DNA from: Pseudohaliea rubra DSM 19751
GTDB lineage: Bacteria > Pseudomonadota > Gammaproteobacteria > Pseudomonadales > Halieaceae
Assembly (NCBI RefSeq): GCF_000764025.1
Contig: NZ_KN234747.1
Span: forward strand, 62,001-126,000
Length of the DNA stretch: 64,000 nucleotides
Direction: 5' to 3'
Shown: one piece after another, positions 28,854-38,298 of the stretch
Layout of the letters: every line of letters starts with the position of its first letter
How positions within the stretch are numbered: position 1 is the stretch's first letter
The notes under the pieces: generated by a model
Seen by the model: the letters and a program-made list of their open reading frames with translations, nothing else
What the model was told of the DNA's origin: nothing
Databases searched by the model: none
Translations under genes and position numbers: made by a program

Positions 28854-31097
28854 ATGAATAGGGATGGATATTCCGTAGTAGCAAGTACTCGGCGAACGCT
28901 GGTCCTGGCGGTACTGGCCGCCACCGCGGGGCCGGCCCTGGCGCAAAACGCGGCGCCGCTGGAAGAGATCGTAGTGACTGCGCAGCAGCGGGAGGCCAGC
29001 CTGCAGGACGTGCCCATCGCCATCTCTGCCTTTGGCGAAGAGGCGATCCAGAAAAACATGTTCCGGGATGTGACCGACTTCGTTGCGCGCGTGCCGAATG
29101 CCAGCTTCATCAGTAACGGCGCGCGCTCCCGGCGCGAGATCAGCATGCGCGGCGTTACCAACTTCGTCAACGCGAACCAGGCGCGGCGCACCGCGACCTT
29201 CGGCTTTTACATGGATGGCTTCAACCTCGCCAGCAGCAGTATCAACCCCCCGATCATGGATATCCAGCGAATCGAGGTACTGCGGGGTCCGCAGTCGACC
29301 TACTTCGGCGCCAACGCCCTCGGCGGCGGTATCAGCGTGACTACCAATGCGCCGACCACGGAGGCGGTCGAAGGCTCGCTGATGGTCGACTACGGCCGCT
29401 TTGACACCATGGACCTCGAGGGTGTCCTCAACATCCCGCTTATCAAGGACAAGCTGGCCGCCCGCATCAACTACAAGGACTTCAGCACCGACGGCAACAT
29501 CCGCAACATCAACGCGCAGGGCGGTGGCAACGACGCTGACTACGAGTACATCCGCGCCGCCGTCCTCTGGACGCCCACGGATCGGCTCTCGGTCACCGTG
29601 AACTACAGCGATGCCTCCGAAGACGTGGGCATGCGCGAGGGTGTGCCGTCCGGCGTGTTCTCGACCTTCGCCGGCGATGTCCTCTACGCCAACTTCCCGG
29701 ATCTGAATGGCGATGGCCTTGCGGATCCGGATCCGGACGGCGTTGGGTTCTTTCCTGAGAACGAGGACAAGGTGAACTTCAACGCGCCGCAGAGTGTGGG
29801 CACCGATTTTGAATACTGGATCGGCCGCGTCGACTACGACTTCGACAGCATGCGCTTCACCAGCATCACCGGCTACATGGAGTCTGACTTCTTCCTGCGC
29901 GGCGATATCGACGGTGGCTCCGGTGACTTTTTCCGTGAGTTCCGCACGATTCCCCGGGAAAGCCTGACCCAGGAATTCCGCCTGCAGAGCTCGGGAGATT
30001 CGCGCCTGGAGTGGAATATCGGCCTCTACTACGCCGAGGATGAAGGCTTCATCGATAACAAGACGTTCGTGGGCGCCGCCCAGCCCTTCGGCCTGCCCGA
30101 GGGCTTCCTCATCGACAGCGAGGAGTCCTACAGTGAAACGGAGATCTACGCGGTCTTCGGCCAGGTCGACTTCGCCGTGACGGATCAGCTCACGGTGACC
30201 TTCGGCGGACGCTACAGCGAGGAGAAAATCTTCACGGATATTTCCGGTTTCGGTGGCGGCCTGTCGCAGGAGCTGACCGTGGACGATACCTTCGAGGATT
30301 TTTCCCCGATGGTTGCCGCCCGCTATGACCTGAGCGAAGACGCATCGGTTTACGCCACTATCGCGAAAGGTTTCAAGTCCGGCGGCGTTCAGGTCAGTCC
30401 GCTGCCCGGGGCCGAAACCTACGACCCGGAGGAGCTCTGGAACTATGAGCTCGGCTATAAGGCGGATCTCCTCGGGCGCACGCTGCGGATCAATGCGGCA
30501 CTGTTCTATATGGACTGGACGGACCTGCAGACGGCGTTCCAGCAGGCCGGCCTCAACGAGAATGGCGACTTCATCATCTTCGGGGGTATCGACAACGCCG
30601 ATTCGGCCGAGTCCTACGGGGCCGAGCTCTCTGTGACGGCGGCGCCCACCGCGGGGCTGCTCCTGAACCTCAACGTTGGTTATCTGCAGGCGGAGTACAA
30701 CGAGTTCACCGCCTTTATCGACGGCGAGAACCGGGTCCTCGATGGCTTTACAATCCCCAACTCGCCGGAGTGGACCGTTTCTGCGGACGCCGAATACACC
30801 GTCGCCCTGCGCGAGGGACTGGACGCGGTCTTCCGCGGCGAGTACGTCTTCCGCGACAGTCTGCGTTCAACCACGGCAGCGCTGATCCAGGAGGGCTTCC
30901 CCTGGGAGGTGCCGAGCTATGATGTCTTCAACCTGCGGGTGGGCCTCGAGCACGAGCGGTATACGCTGACGGCCTACGTGGAGAATCTTTTCGACAATAC
31001 CTTCTTCACCAACGCCTACCAGAAGGCGTTCTCCGGGGGGCTGCACATCGAGCCCGGCGTGCAGCGCTACGGCGTACGGCTTCGCTACCGCTTTTGA
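28854..31097 (+). CDS. TonB-dependent receptor
   Basis: Outer-membrane receptor of 747 residues: signal peptide ending ALAQ (about residue 31), TonB box region EEIVVTAQQRE, plug domain (VPNASFISNGARSRREISMRGV; IQRIEVLRGPQSTYFGANALGGGISV), then a 22-strand barrel ending in GVRLRYRF with the C-terminal Phe needed for BAM. QREASLQDVPIAISAF is typical of the large receptor group of sphingomonads and marine gammaproteobacteria that import siderophores, sterols or other organics. ATG at 28854 fits the signal peptide. An exported amidohydrolase follows at 106 bases and may act on the imported or a related compound. Confidence 0.93.
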   Translation: MNRDGYSVVASTRRTLVLAVLAATAGPALAQNAAPLEEIVVTAQQREASLQDVPIAISAFGEEAIQKNMFRDVTDFVARVPNASFISNGARSRREISMRGVTNFVNANQARRTATFGFYMDGFNLASSSINPPIMDIQRIEVLRGPQSTYFGANALGGGISVTTNAPTTEAVEGSLMVDYGRFDTMDLEGVLNIPLIKDKLAARINYKDFSTDGNIRNINAQGGGNDADYEYIRAAVLWTPTDRLSVTVNYSDASEDVGMREGVPSGVFSTFAGDVLYANFPDLNGDGLADPDPDGVGFFPENEDKVNFNAPQSVGTDFEYWIGRVDYDFDSMRFTSITGYMESDFFLRGDIDGGSGDFFREFRTIPRESLTQEFRLQSSGDSRLEWNIGLYYAEDEGFIDNKTFVGAAQPFGLPEGFLIDSEESYSETEIYAVFGQVDFAVTDQLTVTFGGRYSEEKIFTDISGFGGGLSQELTVDDTFEDFSPMVAARYDLSEDASVYATIAKGFKSGGVQVSPLPGAETYDPEELWNYELGYKADLLGRTLRINAALFYMDWTDLQTAFQQAGLNENGDFIIFGGIDNADSAESYGAELSVTAAPTAGLLLNLNVGYLQAEYNEFTAFIDGENRVLDGFTIPNSPEWTVSADAEYTVALREGLDAVFRGEYVFRDSLRSTTAALIQEGFPWEVPSYDVFNLRVGLEHERYTLTAYVENLFDNTFFTNAYQKAFSGGLHIEPGVQRYGVRLRYRF

Positions 31098-31202
31098 TCG
31101 TCCTCGCCGCAGCCCGGCGCCGCTCCGCCGGCGCCGTCCTCAGGCCGTGGTTGCCCTGACGGCGGCGCCCGCCGCCCCGATGCCCCGAAAAAGGATCGAA
31201 CT

Positions 31203-32486
31203 ATGAACAGCAAGCACTTTGTTTCCGCTCTTATGCTGGTTGCCCAGGGTGTGCTCGCCGGGGCCGCCGACGCCGCCGTGACCGCCCTTGTGGGCGGCAC
31301 GGTGGTGGACCTCGGCGGCGGGCCGGCGCTGGAGGATGCCGTTGTGCTCGTCGATGGAGACCGCATCAGCGCCATCGGCGCCCGCGGTACCGTGGACATT
31401 CCCGCGGAGGCTGAGCGCGTGGACGCCGCGGGCAAATGGCTGGTGCCCGGGCTTATGAATATGCACGTGCATCTCGGTCTGGTGCTGCCGGGCAAGATGG
31501 CTGCTGAGCTTGCCGGCGAGACCGATGCGGCGCTTGCCCTTCGCATGGCCGCCGCCGCGCGGGAAATCCTGCAGGCGGGCGTCACTACCATCCGCACGCC
31601 CGGTGATACGCGCCACGCCGAACTCGCCCTGGACCGCTCGATCCGCAAGGGCGAATCCCAGGGCCCGCGCATTCACGCCGCCGGCGAGGCGCTGGTGATC
31701 ACCGGGGGCCACGGCTCCGAGCCCGGCGTGCTGTACGCGGACGGGCCCGACGAGCTCACGAAAGCGGCGCGGCAGCAGATCAGTCTCGGTGCCAAGTGGG
31801 TGAAGATCCTCATCTCCGGCGGCATCGCCACGGACGGTGGTGCCATCGCCGAGGCGCTCATGACGCCCGAAGAAATCAACGCGGTGGTAGACGCGGCTCA
31901 CCGCTTCGGCGCGAAGGTCGCCGCGCACTCGGGCTCTTCCGCGGCGACCAGCGTGGCTGTGGACGCGGGTATCGACAGCGTCGAACACGGCTACACGCTG
32001 GACCGCAAGGTGCTGCGCAAGATGCACAAGGCTGGCACCTGGCTGGTGCCGACGATTGTCGTCAGCCAACCGGCCACGGCGCCGTTCTTTGAGCGTATCG
32101 GCTCGCCCCAGTGGTACCTGGATCGCCGGAACTCCGTGGGCAAGCTGCACTGGGAAGCGCTGAAGACGGCCATCGAGGAGGACGTCAACATTGCCCTGGG
32201 TACGGACCAACTCCCGCACGAGCCGAACGACGGCACGACGGCCACGGTGCGCGAGGCCGAGTACTACGTGGAGGCGGGCATGACGCCGCTCGACGCGCTT
32301 CGTGCAGCCACGATCGAACCGGCGCGCATGCTCGGCGCCGACGATGAGAGCGGCTCCCTCGCGGTGGGCAAGTACGCAGATATTGTCGCACTGCGGGCTG
32401 ACCCCCTTGCCGATATCGGTGCCCTGCGTACGATCAACTTCGTCATGAAGGGCGGCATTGTCTACCGTAATGATGACGCGCGCTGA
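31203..32486 (+). CDS. exported metal-dependent amidohydrolase
   Basis: Amidohydrolase-superfamily enzyme of 427 residues with signal peptide (about residues 1-25, ADA-A). Metal-site residues are NMHVHLG (HxH), the Lys in KWVKILISGG, AAHSGSS, VEHGYTL and LGTDQLPHEPNDG (catalytic Asp). Close to periplasmic imidazolonepropionase-like or Xaa-Pro/carboxypeptidase (Sgx9260-like) amidohydrolases that cleave N-acyl or peptide bonds. Follows the TonB receptor on the same strand and probably shares its transcript. Confidence 0.88.
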   Translation: MNSKHFVSALMLVAQGVLAGAADAAVTALVGGTVVDLGGGPALEDAVVLVDGDRISAIGARGTVDIPAEAERVDAAGKWLVPGLMNMHVHLGLVLPGKMAAELAGETDAALALRMAAAAREILQAGVTTIRTPGDTRHAELALDRSIRKGESQGPRIHAAGEALVITGGHGSEPGVLYADGPDELTKAARQQISLGAKWVKILISGGIATDGGAIAEALMTPEEINAVVDAAHRFGAKVAAHSGSSAATSVAVDAGIDSVEHGYTLDRKVLRKMHKAGTWLVPTIVVSQPATAPFFERIGSPQWYLDRRNSVGKLHWEALKTAIEEDVNIALGTDQLPHEPNDGTTATVREAEYYVEAGMTPLDALRAATIEPARMLGADDESGSLAVGKYADIVALRADPLADIGALRTINFVMKGGIVYRNDDAR

Positions 32487-32534
32487 GGTCTCCGCACGCA
32501 CGCGTCGCCGCAGCCTGGGCATGAGTCGCCGGCT

Positions 32535-33842
32535 GTGAGGGGGCTGCTTCGTGCTCTCGGTAACTTTGTCGGACCCGCGGCCGTCATGGCTGCGGGCACC
32601 ATGGGTGCCGGGGCGATCGCTTCCTTCCTGCTCGCCGGCGCCTGGTTCCGCTACGATCTGCTCTGGGTGCTCCTGCCACTCCTGCCGTTGTTTGTGGTCT
32701 CCGCAGACAGCGCCTCGCGCATTGGCGCGCTCAATCCCGCCACCGGCATCCTCACCCTGGTGCGCGAGCGGCTGAACCCGGCGCTCGCGTGGGTCATCCT
32801 TGCGCTGATCGTGCCGGTGCACTTTCTGGTGACCATGGGTCAGGTCTCGGTAATGAGTTCCGCCTTCACTTCGCTGATCGGCCTTGCTCCCGGAGCGGGC
32901 GGGCGGCTGCCCGTGGCCCTGGAGGTCCTCCTCTCGGTGACGCTGGCGGCCGGCGTGCTCTGGCTCGTGTTCTCCCGTGGCTATGACCGCATGCAGAGGG
33001 TCATGTCTTTCCTTATGGTGCTCATGTTCCTCTGCTTTCTCACTGTCGCCCTGCGCGGGCTCAGCGAATGGCGGGCGATCCTCGACGGTTTCCTGCCCGC
33101 TCTCCCGCCGGACCTCCCGGTGCCCGGCAGCGCGGAACCGCGGGTCGCGACGAGTTCCCTGATCGCAATGGTCGGCGCTGCCATCGCGCCGGCGGCGTTG
33201 CTGGGTCTGCCCTATCTGTGCGCGGATGCCGGCAGCGGCCGCGCGCAGCTGACCCGCGCGTTCTGGCAGGCGGTGCTGAACCTGGGCTTCGTCTTCGGCG
33301 CCTACGCTTTTTTCGTGCTTGTCGCCGGCGCTTTCGCTCTCTACCCCCTGGCGGACCACGCCAGCTTCGCCGACGTGGCCCAGGCCTCCGCGGTGCTGCG
33401 CGCCGCACTCCCGGAGCGCCTGGCCTTCCTCGGGCCGGTGATCTTCTCGCTGGGCCTGTTCACGGCCGCCATGACGACTCTTGTGGTCGCAGCCCAGGTG
33501 ACGATCTACTTCATCCTCGATATGGCCCGCCAGCCCTGGCGCTTCTCTGCCGACAACCGCCGCTACCACCAGCTGCTGACCGTGTTCGTGCTCGGGGCGG
33601 CGGCCCTGGCGCCTTTCTGGGACTTCCCGGCCCTGCTTAAAGTCATCCTGCTCATGGGCGTCAACGTCGTGGTCATTCCGCTGGTTTACGTGATCGTGCT
33701 GGTCCTCGCCAATAGCCGCGTGGTCATGGGGGAATTCCGCGCTGAATGGTGGCGCAACCTGTTCCTCGCCCTGGGGCTCGGCGTCTCTGTCGCTCTTGCT
33801 ATCGACAAGGCACCGCTCTATTTCCGGACGCTCTTCGGCTGA
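32535..33842 (+). CDS. Nramp-like membrane transporter lacking the metal-binding motifs
   Basis: Inner-membrane protein of 435 residues with about eleven helices and the LeuT-fold layout of Nramp proteins. TM1 aligns with the Nramp consensus starting at G13-P14, but the metal-binding DPGN is replaced by GAGA (residues 24-27), and in TM6 the MPH motif is replaced by APA (about residues 218-221, GAAIAPAALLGLPYL). It may transport Mg2+, another ion or an organic solute rather than Mn2+/Fe2+. GTG start at 32535, 48 bases after the amidohydrolase. Confidence 0.75.
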   Translation: MRGLLRALGNFVGPAAVMAAGTMGAGAIASFLLAGAWFRYDLLWVLLPLLPLFVVSADSASRIGALNPATGILTLVRERLNPALAWVILALIVPVHFLVTMGQVSVMSSAFTSLIGLAPGAGGRLPVALEVLLSVTLAAGVLWLVFSRGYDRMQRVMSFLMVLMFLCFLTVALRGLSEWRAILDGFLPALPPDLPVPGSAEPRVATSSLIAMVGAAIAPAALLGLPYLCADAGSGRAQLTRAFWQAVLNLGFVFGAYAFFVLVAGAFALYPLADHASFADVAQASAVLRAALPERLAFLGPVIFSLGLFTAAMTTLVVAAQVTIYFILDMARQPWRFSADNRRYHQLLTVFVLGAAALAPFWDFPALLKVILLMGVNVVVIPLVYVIVLVLANSRVVMGEFRAEWWRNLFLALGLGVSVALAIDKAPLYFRTLFG

Positions 33843-33917
33843 GGGGGGCCGGGCGCCCGTAGGTGTCTGCATCTTTGCTATGCTTCGCGTCGCCTTTGCA
33901 GACAGGAACGCTTTGAC

Positions 33918-34346
33918 ATGGAACAGGACTGGCTCTTCGGGCTCGCCGGCGGTCTTCTTATCGGCCTTGGCGCAGCGCTTTATCTTCTTGGTAACGGCCG
34001 CATCATGGGCGCCTCCGGTATCATCGGCGGCCTCGTGGATCGCAGCGGCTGGTCATCCTGGGCCGAGCGGTTGGTCTTCCTCGCCGGTGTATTCCTGCTT
34101 CCGGTGCTGCTGGTGCCGACCCTGGACCGCCAGGCATCGACCCACCTCACCGGTAACTGGTTCGTGGTGGTGGCTGCGGGCCTGCTGGTCGGCGTCGGCA
34201 CGCGTATTGCCAACGGTTGCACCTCCGGTCATGGCGTCTGCGGGATTTCGCGGCTGTCGCTGCGCGGTATCGTGGCGACGGTGCTCTACATCGTCGCCGG
34301 CGGTGTCACGCTGCTCGCCCTTCGCCACAGCCTGGGGGTGATCTGA
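33918..34346 (+). CDS. YeeE/YedE-type transporter, N-terminal half protein
   Basis: A 142-residue membrane protein with four helices. NGRIMGASGIIGGL and ANGCTSGHGVCGISRLSLRG carry the conserved cysteines of the YeeE/YedE family (thiosulfate-uptake TsuA relatives). The usual single long protein is here split in two genes; the second half starts on the overlapping TGATG at 34344-34348. Likely imports a sulfur compound such as thiosulfate. Confidence 0.88.
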   Translation: MEQDWLFGLAGGLLIGLGAALYLLGNGRIMGASGIIGGLVDRSGWSSWAERLVFLAGVFLLPVLLVPTLDRQASTHLTGNWFVVVAAGLLVGVGTRIANGCTSGHGVCGISRLSLRGIVATVLYIVAGGVTLLALRHSLGVI

Positions 34347-34771
34347 TGCGCCTCTTCCTCGCCTTCCTCGCCGGCGGACTCTTCGGTGGCGGGCTGCTGA
34401 TTTCCGGCATGACCGATACCCGCAAGGTCCAGGGCTGGCTGGACGTTTTCGGCGCCTGGGATCCGACTCTGGCCTTTGTCATGGGGGGCGCCATCATCCC
34501 CATGGCCGTCGCCTGGCGCTTCACCCGGCGCGGTGCGCCGCTCGTGGGCGGCAGCTTCCCGGCGCCACCGGAGCCGGTTTTCGATCGCCGGCTCATCGTC
34601 GGCTCCCTGCTCTTCGGCGCCGGCTGGGGCCTCGCCGGCCTCTGCCCCGGGCCGTCCATCGCGTCCCTGAGCTATGGCGGTATTGGCGGCCTGGTGTTTT
34701 TCCTTGCGATGCTCGCCGGCATGGCAGTCGCGCCCGCGGTGGGTCGGGCGCTGGGCGGCACCCGCGCATGA
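34346..34771 (+). CDS. YeeE/YedE-type transporter, C-terminal half protein (DUF6691)
   Basis: A 141-residue membrane protein, partner of the preceding gene. FGGGLLISGMTDTRKVQGWLDVFGAWDPTLAF and GLAGLCPGPSIASLSYGG (with the conserved Cys) are typical of the DUF6691 half. Start overlaps the stop of the first half; its own stop overlaps the next gene by ATGA. Together the two halves should form one channel-like permease. Confidence 0.88.
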   Translation: MRLFLAFLAGGLFGGGLLISGMTDTRKVQGWLDVFGAWDPTLAFVMGGAIIPMAVAWRFTRRGAPLVGGSFPAPPEPVFDRRLIVGSLLFGAGWGLAGLCPGPSIASLSYGGIGGLVFFLAMLAGMAVAPAVGRALGGTRA

Positions 34772-35112
34772 GCACGCTATCGCCCCGCGAAACAGCGTTT
34801 CTTCGCCGGCGCGAGCGCCTGCTACGCTACTGGCCCTGGGTCGGGGGCGGCCTGCTCTGGCTCCTGGGCTGCCTTTTGCTCTGGCTCTGGTTCGAGGTGC
34901 CTTACCTGGTGAATCCGCGGGCCCTCGCGCGCGCCGTGGAGGCCGGAGAGCTGTCCGAGCAAACGATCCTCATGCTGGCGACGATGCTGCCGGTGGTTTT
35001 CCTTACCCTGCTCCTTGCCGTCGCTCTGTTCCTCGCCATGCTGCTCGCGGTTTTTGGCCGCGAGCGCCGGCTTCTGCGCCTGCTGCGGCGTCACCACGAG
35101 AAAGACGAATAA
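34768..35112 (+). CDS. small two-helix membrane protein of unknown function
   Basis: A 114-residue protein with two strong membrane segments (about residues 23-43 and 68-92) and Arg-rich ends (FLRRRERLLRYW and RERRLLRLLRRHH). I do not recognise a family. It is coupled by ATGA to the YeeE/YedE pair, so an accessory role in that transporter is possible. Confidence 0.65.
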   Translation: MSTLSPRETAFLRRRERLLRYWPWVGGGLLWLLGCLLLWLWFEVPYLVNPRALARAVEAGELSEQTILMLATMLPVVFLTLLLAVALFLAMLLAVFGRERRLLRLLRRHHEKDE

Positions 35113-35258
35113 CCATGACGTAATGGCTTGGGAGCCTTCGGGCCCTGTTTATCGGCGCTCTGTTTGTAGGGGCCATGGTCCTGTTCGGCCTCCAGCGCGC
35201 CGCCGGGCCTGCCCGGGCCGCTGAGCCAGCGCGGGAGGACGGCGCCGCGCCGGTTGCC

Positions 35259-36071
35259 TCACGGCAGCTTGTTGTAGTCTGCGCGCACCCGCTCGAGGCG
35301 CTCTTCTACCATGGGTCGGAAATCCGGGTGTGTGAAGACGTAGAAGGTGCCTTCGGCCATGGCGTCGATAGCGCGCTGGATCAGCGTGTCTACCGGAAGG
35401 CCCTCAGCCTCGATGAGCTCGGCGATGGGATTCATGCCGGACTGCGCGTCCGCGGCGCGTCTGGCATCCGGATGATTGCGTCCGCTTTCGGCGATGCGGG
35501 TCTTGATCCAGGCAGGGCAGAGCACGGAGACACCGATGTTGCTCTGCGCCAGCTCCTGGCGCAGGCTCTCCGAATAACCTACGACGGCAAACTTGGTGGC
35601 GTTGTAGGGGCCGAAGCCCGCGTTTGCGACATGGCCTGCCAGGGAAGCGGTGTTCATCACGTGGCAGGGTTCATCGAGGGCCTGCATCGACGGCAGGAAG
35701 TACTCTACGCCGTAGGCGACGCCCAGCAGGTTTACATTCACCACCCACTGCCAGTCGCGTATCGGGGTCTGCCCTGCCGGAGAGAGTGTGCCGACACCGG
35801 CATTGTTGAACAGGAAGTTGACCTTGCCGAGGGTGGTCAGCGTTTCCTCGGCGACGCGGGCATAGGCGTCGGGATCGCCGACGTCGAGCACCGTACCGTG
35901 AGCTTCGATGCCTTCGCTGCGGAGCGTTTCCACGCTGCTGTCCAGTACCCGTGCTTCGATGTCTGCGAGCATCACCTGCATGCCGCGGCGGCCGAGTTCC
36001 CGTGCCATGGCCAGGCCGATGCCCGAGGCGCCGCCGGTGATGAAGCCGGTTGTGTTGCTGAATGCTTTCAT
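35259..36071 (-). CDS. short-chain dehydrogenase/reductase
   Basis: NAD(P)-dependent Rossmann-fold oxidoreductase of 270 residues. TGGASGIGLAMA (about residues 13-24) binds the cofactor, DV near residue 63-64 contacts adenine, NNAG is at about 89-92, and the catalytic Ser, Tyr and Lys lie in NTASLAGH and YNATK. An Asp after the second strand (LADIEAR) favours NAD. Substrate unknown. It is monocistronic, with no obvious partner. Confidence 0.9.
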   Translation of the reverse strand: MKAFSNTTGFITGGASGIGLAMARELGRRGMQVMLADIEARVLDSSVETLRSEGIEAHGTVLDVGDPDAYARVAEETLTTLGKVNFLFNNAGVGTLSPAGQTPIRDWQWVVNVNLLGVAYGVEYFLPSMQALDEPCHVMNTASLAGHVANAGFGPYNATKFAVVGYSESLRQELAQSNIGVSVLCPAWIKTRIAESGRNHPDARRAADAQSGMNPIAELIEAEGLPVDTLIQRAIDAMAEGTFYVFTHPDFRPMVEERLERVRADYNKLP

Positions 36072-36149
36072 TATTTCTCCGCGTGGGTTTTTTCAAGCCC
36101 CGTATTTTATCACCTGGCTCCAGCCCGCAGGCAGGGGGTCCGGCGGGCG

Positions 36150-37541
36150 CTAGCGCAGGCGCCGGGCGCGCAGGCTGCGGCCCTTGACCTTGCCCTCAGC
36201 CAGGAAGCGTAGCGCCTGCTTCGCCACGCTCCGATCAACGGCCACAAAGCTGCGCGTGTCGAGGATGTCGATCCTGCCAATATCGTCTCCGGCCAGCCCG
36301 GCCTCGCCCGTGAGCGCACCGAGCAGGTCACCGGGACGCAGCTTCTGCTTTCGCCCGGCGTTGAGTTCAAGGGTTGCCATTTTTCCCGCAAGCCTGAAGC
36401 TGCTATCCCGGTCGAGGGAGGCGGGGGTGTCCCGCAGGCAGGGTGTGCCAAGCTGCCCTTCGATCGGCGCCAGGCGCCGCTGCTCGGCTTCAGTGAACAG
36501 CGACAGGGCCAGCCCCTTCTCTCCGGCGCGGCCGGTGCGTCCGATGCGGTGCACATAGACCTCAGGGTCGCGCGGCAGCTCGTAGTTGAAGACCGCCTCC
36601 AGCAGTTTGATATCGAGCCCGCGGGCGGCCACATCGGTCGCGACCAGCACCGGGCAGCTGTTGTTCGCGAACTGTGCCAGCACCTCATCGCGCTCGCGCT
36701 GCTCGAGGTCGCCGTGAATCGCGAGCGATTCAATGCGGTGCTCCTTCAGCAGTTCATTCACTGCCGTGCACTGTTTGCGGGTGTGGCAGAACACCAGCGC
36801 CGACGTCGGTCGGTAGTGCTGGAACAGTGCCAGCAGCGCAGCGTTTCGCTCCTGTGTCCTGACCTGGTAGAAAAGCTGCTCAATCACCTGCGGGCGGTGA
36901 ACGGCCTCCACCGTTGCGCTCACCGGCGCCTTCTGGATTTTTCGACTGATCGCTGCGATGGCGTCCGGGTAGGTCGCGGAAAACAGCAGGGTCTGCCTCT
37001 TTTTCGGTGTCTCGGCGATGATGGCGTCCATGGCATCAGCGAAGCCCATGGCCAGCATACGGTCCGCTTCGTCGAGAACCAGCATTCGCAGCCCGTCGAG
37101 CTTGAGGTTGCCCTTCTGCAGATGGTCCAGGACGCGCCCCGGCGTACCCACGACCACGTGGGCGCCATGCGCCAGCGAACCTTTCTGCGGGCCGAAGGGT
37201 TTGCCGCCTACCAGTGACAGCAGCTTGCAATTGGGCACCGCCCGCGCCAGACGCCGCAGTTCCCCGGTGACCTGGTCGGCGAGTTCCCGGGTCGGGCATA
37301 GCACCAGGGCCTGGGTGGCGAGGCTCCGGGGGTTGATCCGTTCAAGGAGGCCGATACCGAAGGCGGCGGTCTTACCGCTGCCGGTCTTGGCTTTGGCGAT
37401 CACGTCCTTGCCGGCGAGTACCGCTGGCAGGCTGGCTGCCTGGATGGGTGTCATGGACAGATAGCCCAGCCTTTCCAGGTTGGACCGCTGTGCCGGGGAA
37501 ACGGCAAGGGAGCCGAAGCCGTCATCGGTTGCTCTGGTCAT
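36150..37541 (-). CDS. dbpA: ATP-dependent RNA helicase DbpA
   Basis: DEAD-box helicase acting in assembly of the 50S ribosomal subunit, recruited by hairpin 92 of 23S rRNA. All motifs are present: Q motif region (YLSMTPIQAASLPAVL), AKTGSGKTAAF, PTRELADQ, VLDEADRML, FSAT, HRIGRTGRAG. The C-terminal RRM-like DbpA domain (GRKQKLRPGDLLGALTGEAG to the basic end) identifies DbpA rather than RhlE. Length 463 residues is normal. Confidence 0.95.
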   Translation of the reverse strand: MTRATDDGFGSLAVSPAQRSNLERLGYLSMTPIQAASLPAVLAGKDVIAKAKTGSGKTAAFGIGLLERINPRSLATQALVLCPTRELADQVTGELRRLARAVPNCKLLSLVGGKPFGPQKGSLAHGAHVVVGTPGRVLDHLQKGNLKLDGLRMLVLDEADRMLAMGFADAMDAIIAETPKKRQTLLFSATYPDAIAAISRKIQKAPVSATVEAVHRPQVIEQLFYQVRTQERNAALLALFQHYRPTSALVFCHTRKQCTAVNELLKEHRIESLAIHGDLEQRERDEVLAQFANNSCPVLVATDVAARGLDIKLLEAVFNYELPRDPEVYVHRIGRTGRAGEKGLALSLFTEAEQRRLAPIEGQLGTPCLRDTPASLDRDSSFRLAGKMATLELNAGRKQKLRPGDLLGALTGEAGLAGDDIGRIDILDTRSFVAVDRSVAKQALRFLAEGKVKGRSLRARRLR

Positions 37542-37693
37542 ATGCTGGCGTTGCCCGTGGTCTGATTGCTGGATGCTGCTTCCGTGCAGCTGTAGCCGGC
37601 AATCTACACTATCCTCCGGAGGACTGCGCTGGGGTCCGCAAGTGAATCAAGCCGGCTTTCGGGGTGGCGCGGCAGGCAGACAGCAGGCTGATG

Positions 37694-37716
37694 AAAAAGG
37701 CCCCCTGTGGGGGGCC
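37694..37716 (-). terminator. rho-independent terminator of the DUF4168 gene
   Basis: On the minus strand a 7-base GGCCCCC/GGGGGCC stem with loop CACA is followed by five T, 30 bases after the stop of the DUF4168 gene. Confidence 0.85.
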
Positions 37717-37745
37717 GTGAGTGCTGGCGTGGGGTGCCCCCGGGG

Positions 37746-38132
37746 TCAGCCGCCCTGCATCAGGTTCAGGCGCTCGCGGAGTTCAGGGTTCGCCTGCATG
37801 GCTGCGGCGATCTGGTTGAACTCATCGACGGTGAGCCCGAAGGACTCCACTGCATTCACCATGGACTGGGACGCCTCCTCCTGCAGGGCCTGGGCCTCTT
37901 CGGTGCTTTCGGCCTTGGGCAGCGCCTGCTGGTACTCCTGGCGGATTTCAGCGATCTTGCCGGAGGCCTTCTGGAACAGTGCCAGGTCTGAATCGCTCAC
38001 CTCGGCGGTCTGTTGTTGCGCCCGGGGCGGCGCAGTATTGCCCTGGCCCTGCGCGGCGTTGTACTGGGCGCTGGCCAGGGGCACGGCGCCGAGGCTTAGG
38101 GCGAGAACGAGGGAAGTCGCTTTGAACGTCAT
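37746..38132 (-). CDS. DUF4168 domain exported protein
   Basis: A 128-residue exported protein: signal peptide to about residue 23 (LASAQ), a Gln/Asn/Ala-rich linker, then the helical DUF4168 domain (LALFQKASGKIAEIRQEY to the end, with TVDEFNQIAAAMQANPELRERL). ATG at 38132 is preceded by AAGGAGG. Monocistronic with its own terminator. Role unknown; probably periplasmic. Confidence 0.85.
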   Translation of the reverse strand: MTFKATSLVLALSLGAVPLASAQYNAAQGQGNTAPPRAQQQTAEVSDSDLALFQKASGKIAEIRQEYQQALPKAESTEEAQALQEEASQSMVNAVESFGLTVDEFNQIAAAMQANPELRERLNLMQGG

Positions 38133-38298
38133 AGAGTTCCTCCTTGTTGGATTGTAGACGCACCCTGCCGCTTTCAAGGGTCGTGCCAGCACATACCCTG
38201 CACTCTCGTAACACGCTGTATTCACGAGATAAAAAATTAATTCAGGGGTGACTGCGGTGCCTTGCCGGTGGCCAGTCAGGCATAGTTGATGTATCTTT

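Noticed and set aside
31111-31136. GC-rich inverted repeat after the TonB receptor
   Set aside because: No T run follows, so I did not call a terminator.
31140-33872. 910-codon open frame on the minus strand
   Set aside because: Antisense to the amidohydrolase and Nramp-like genes, both of which have clear families; composition is His/Arg/Gln-rich as expected of a shadow frame.
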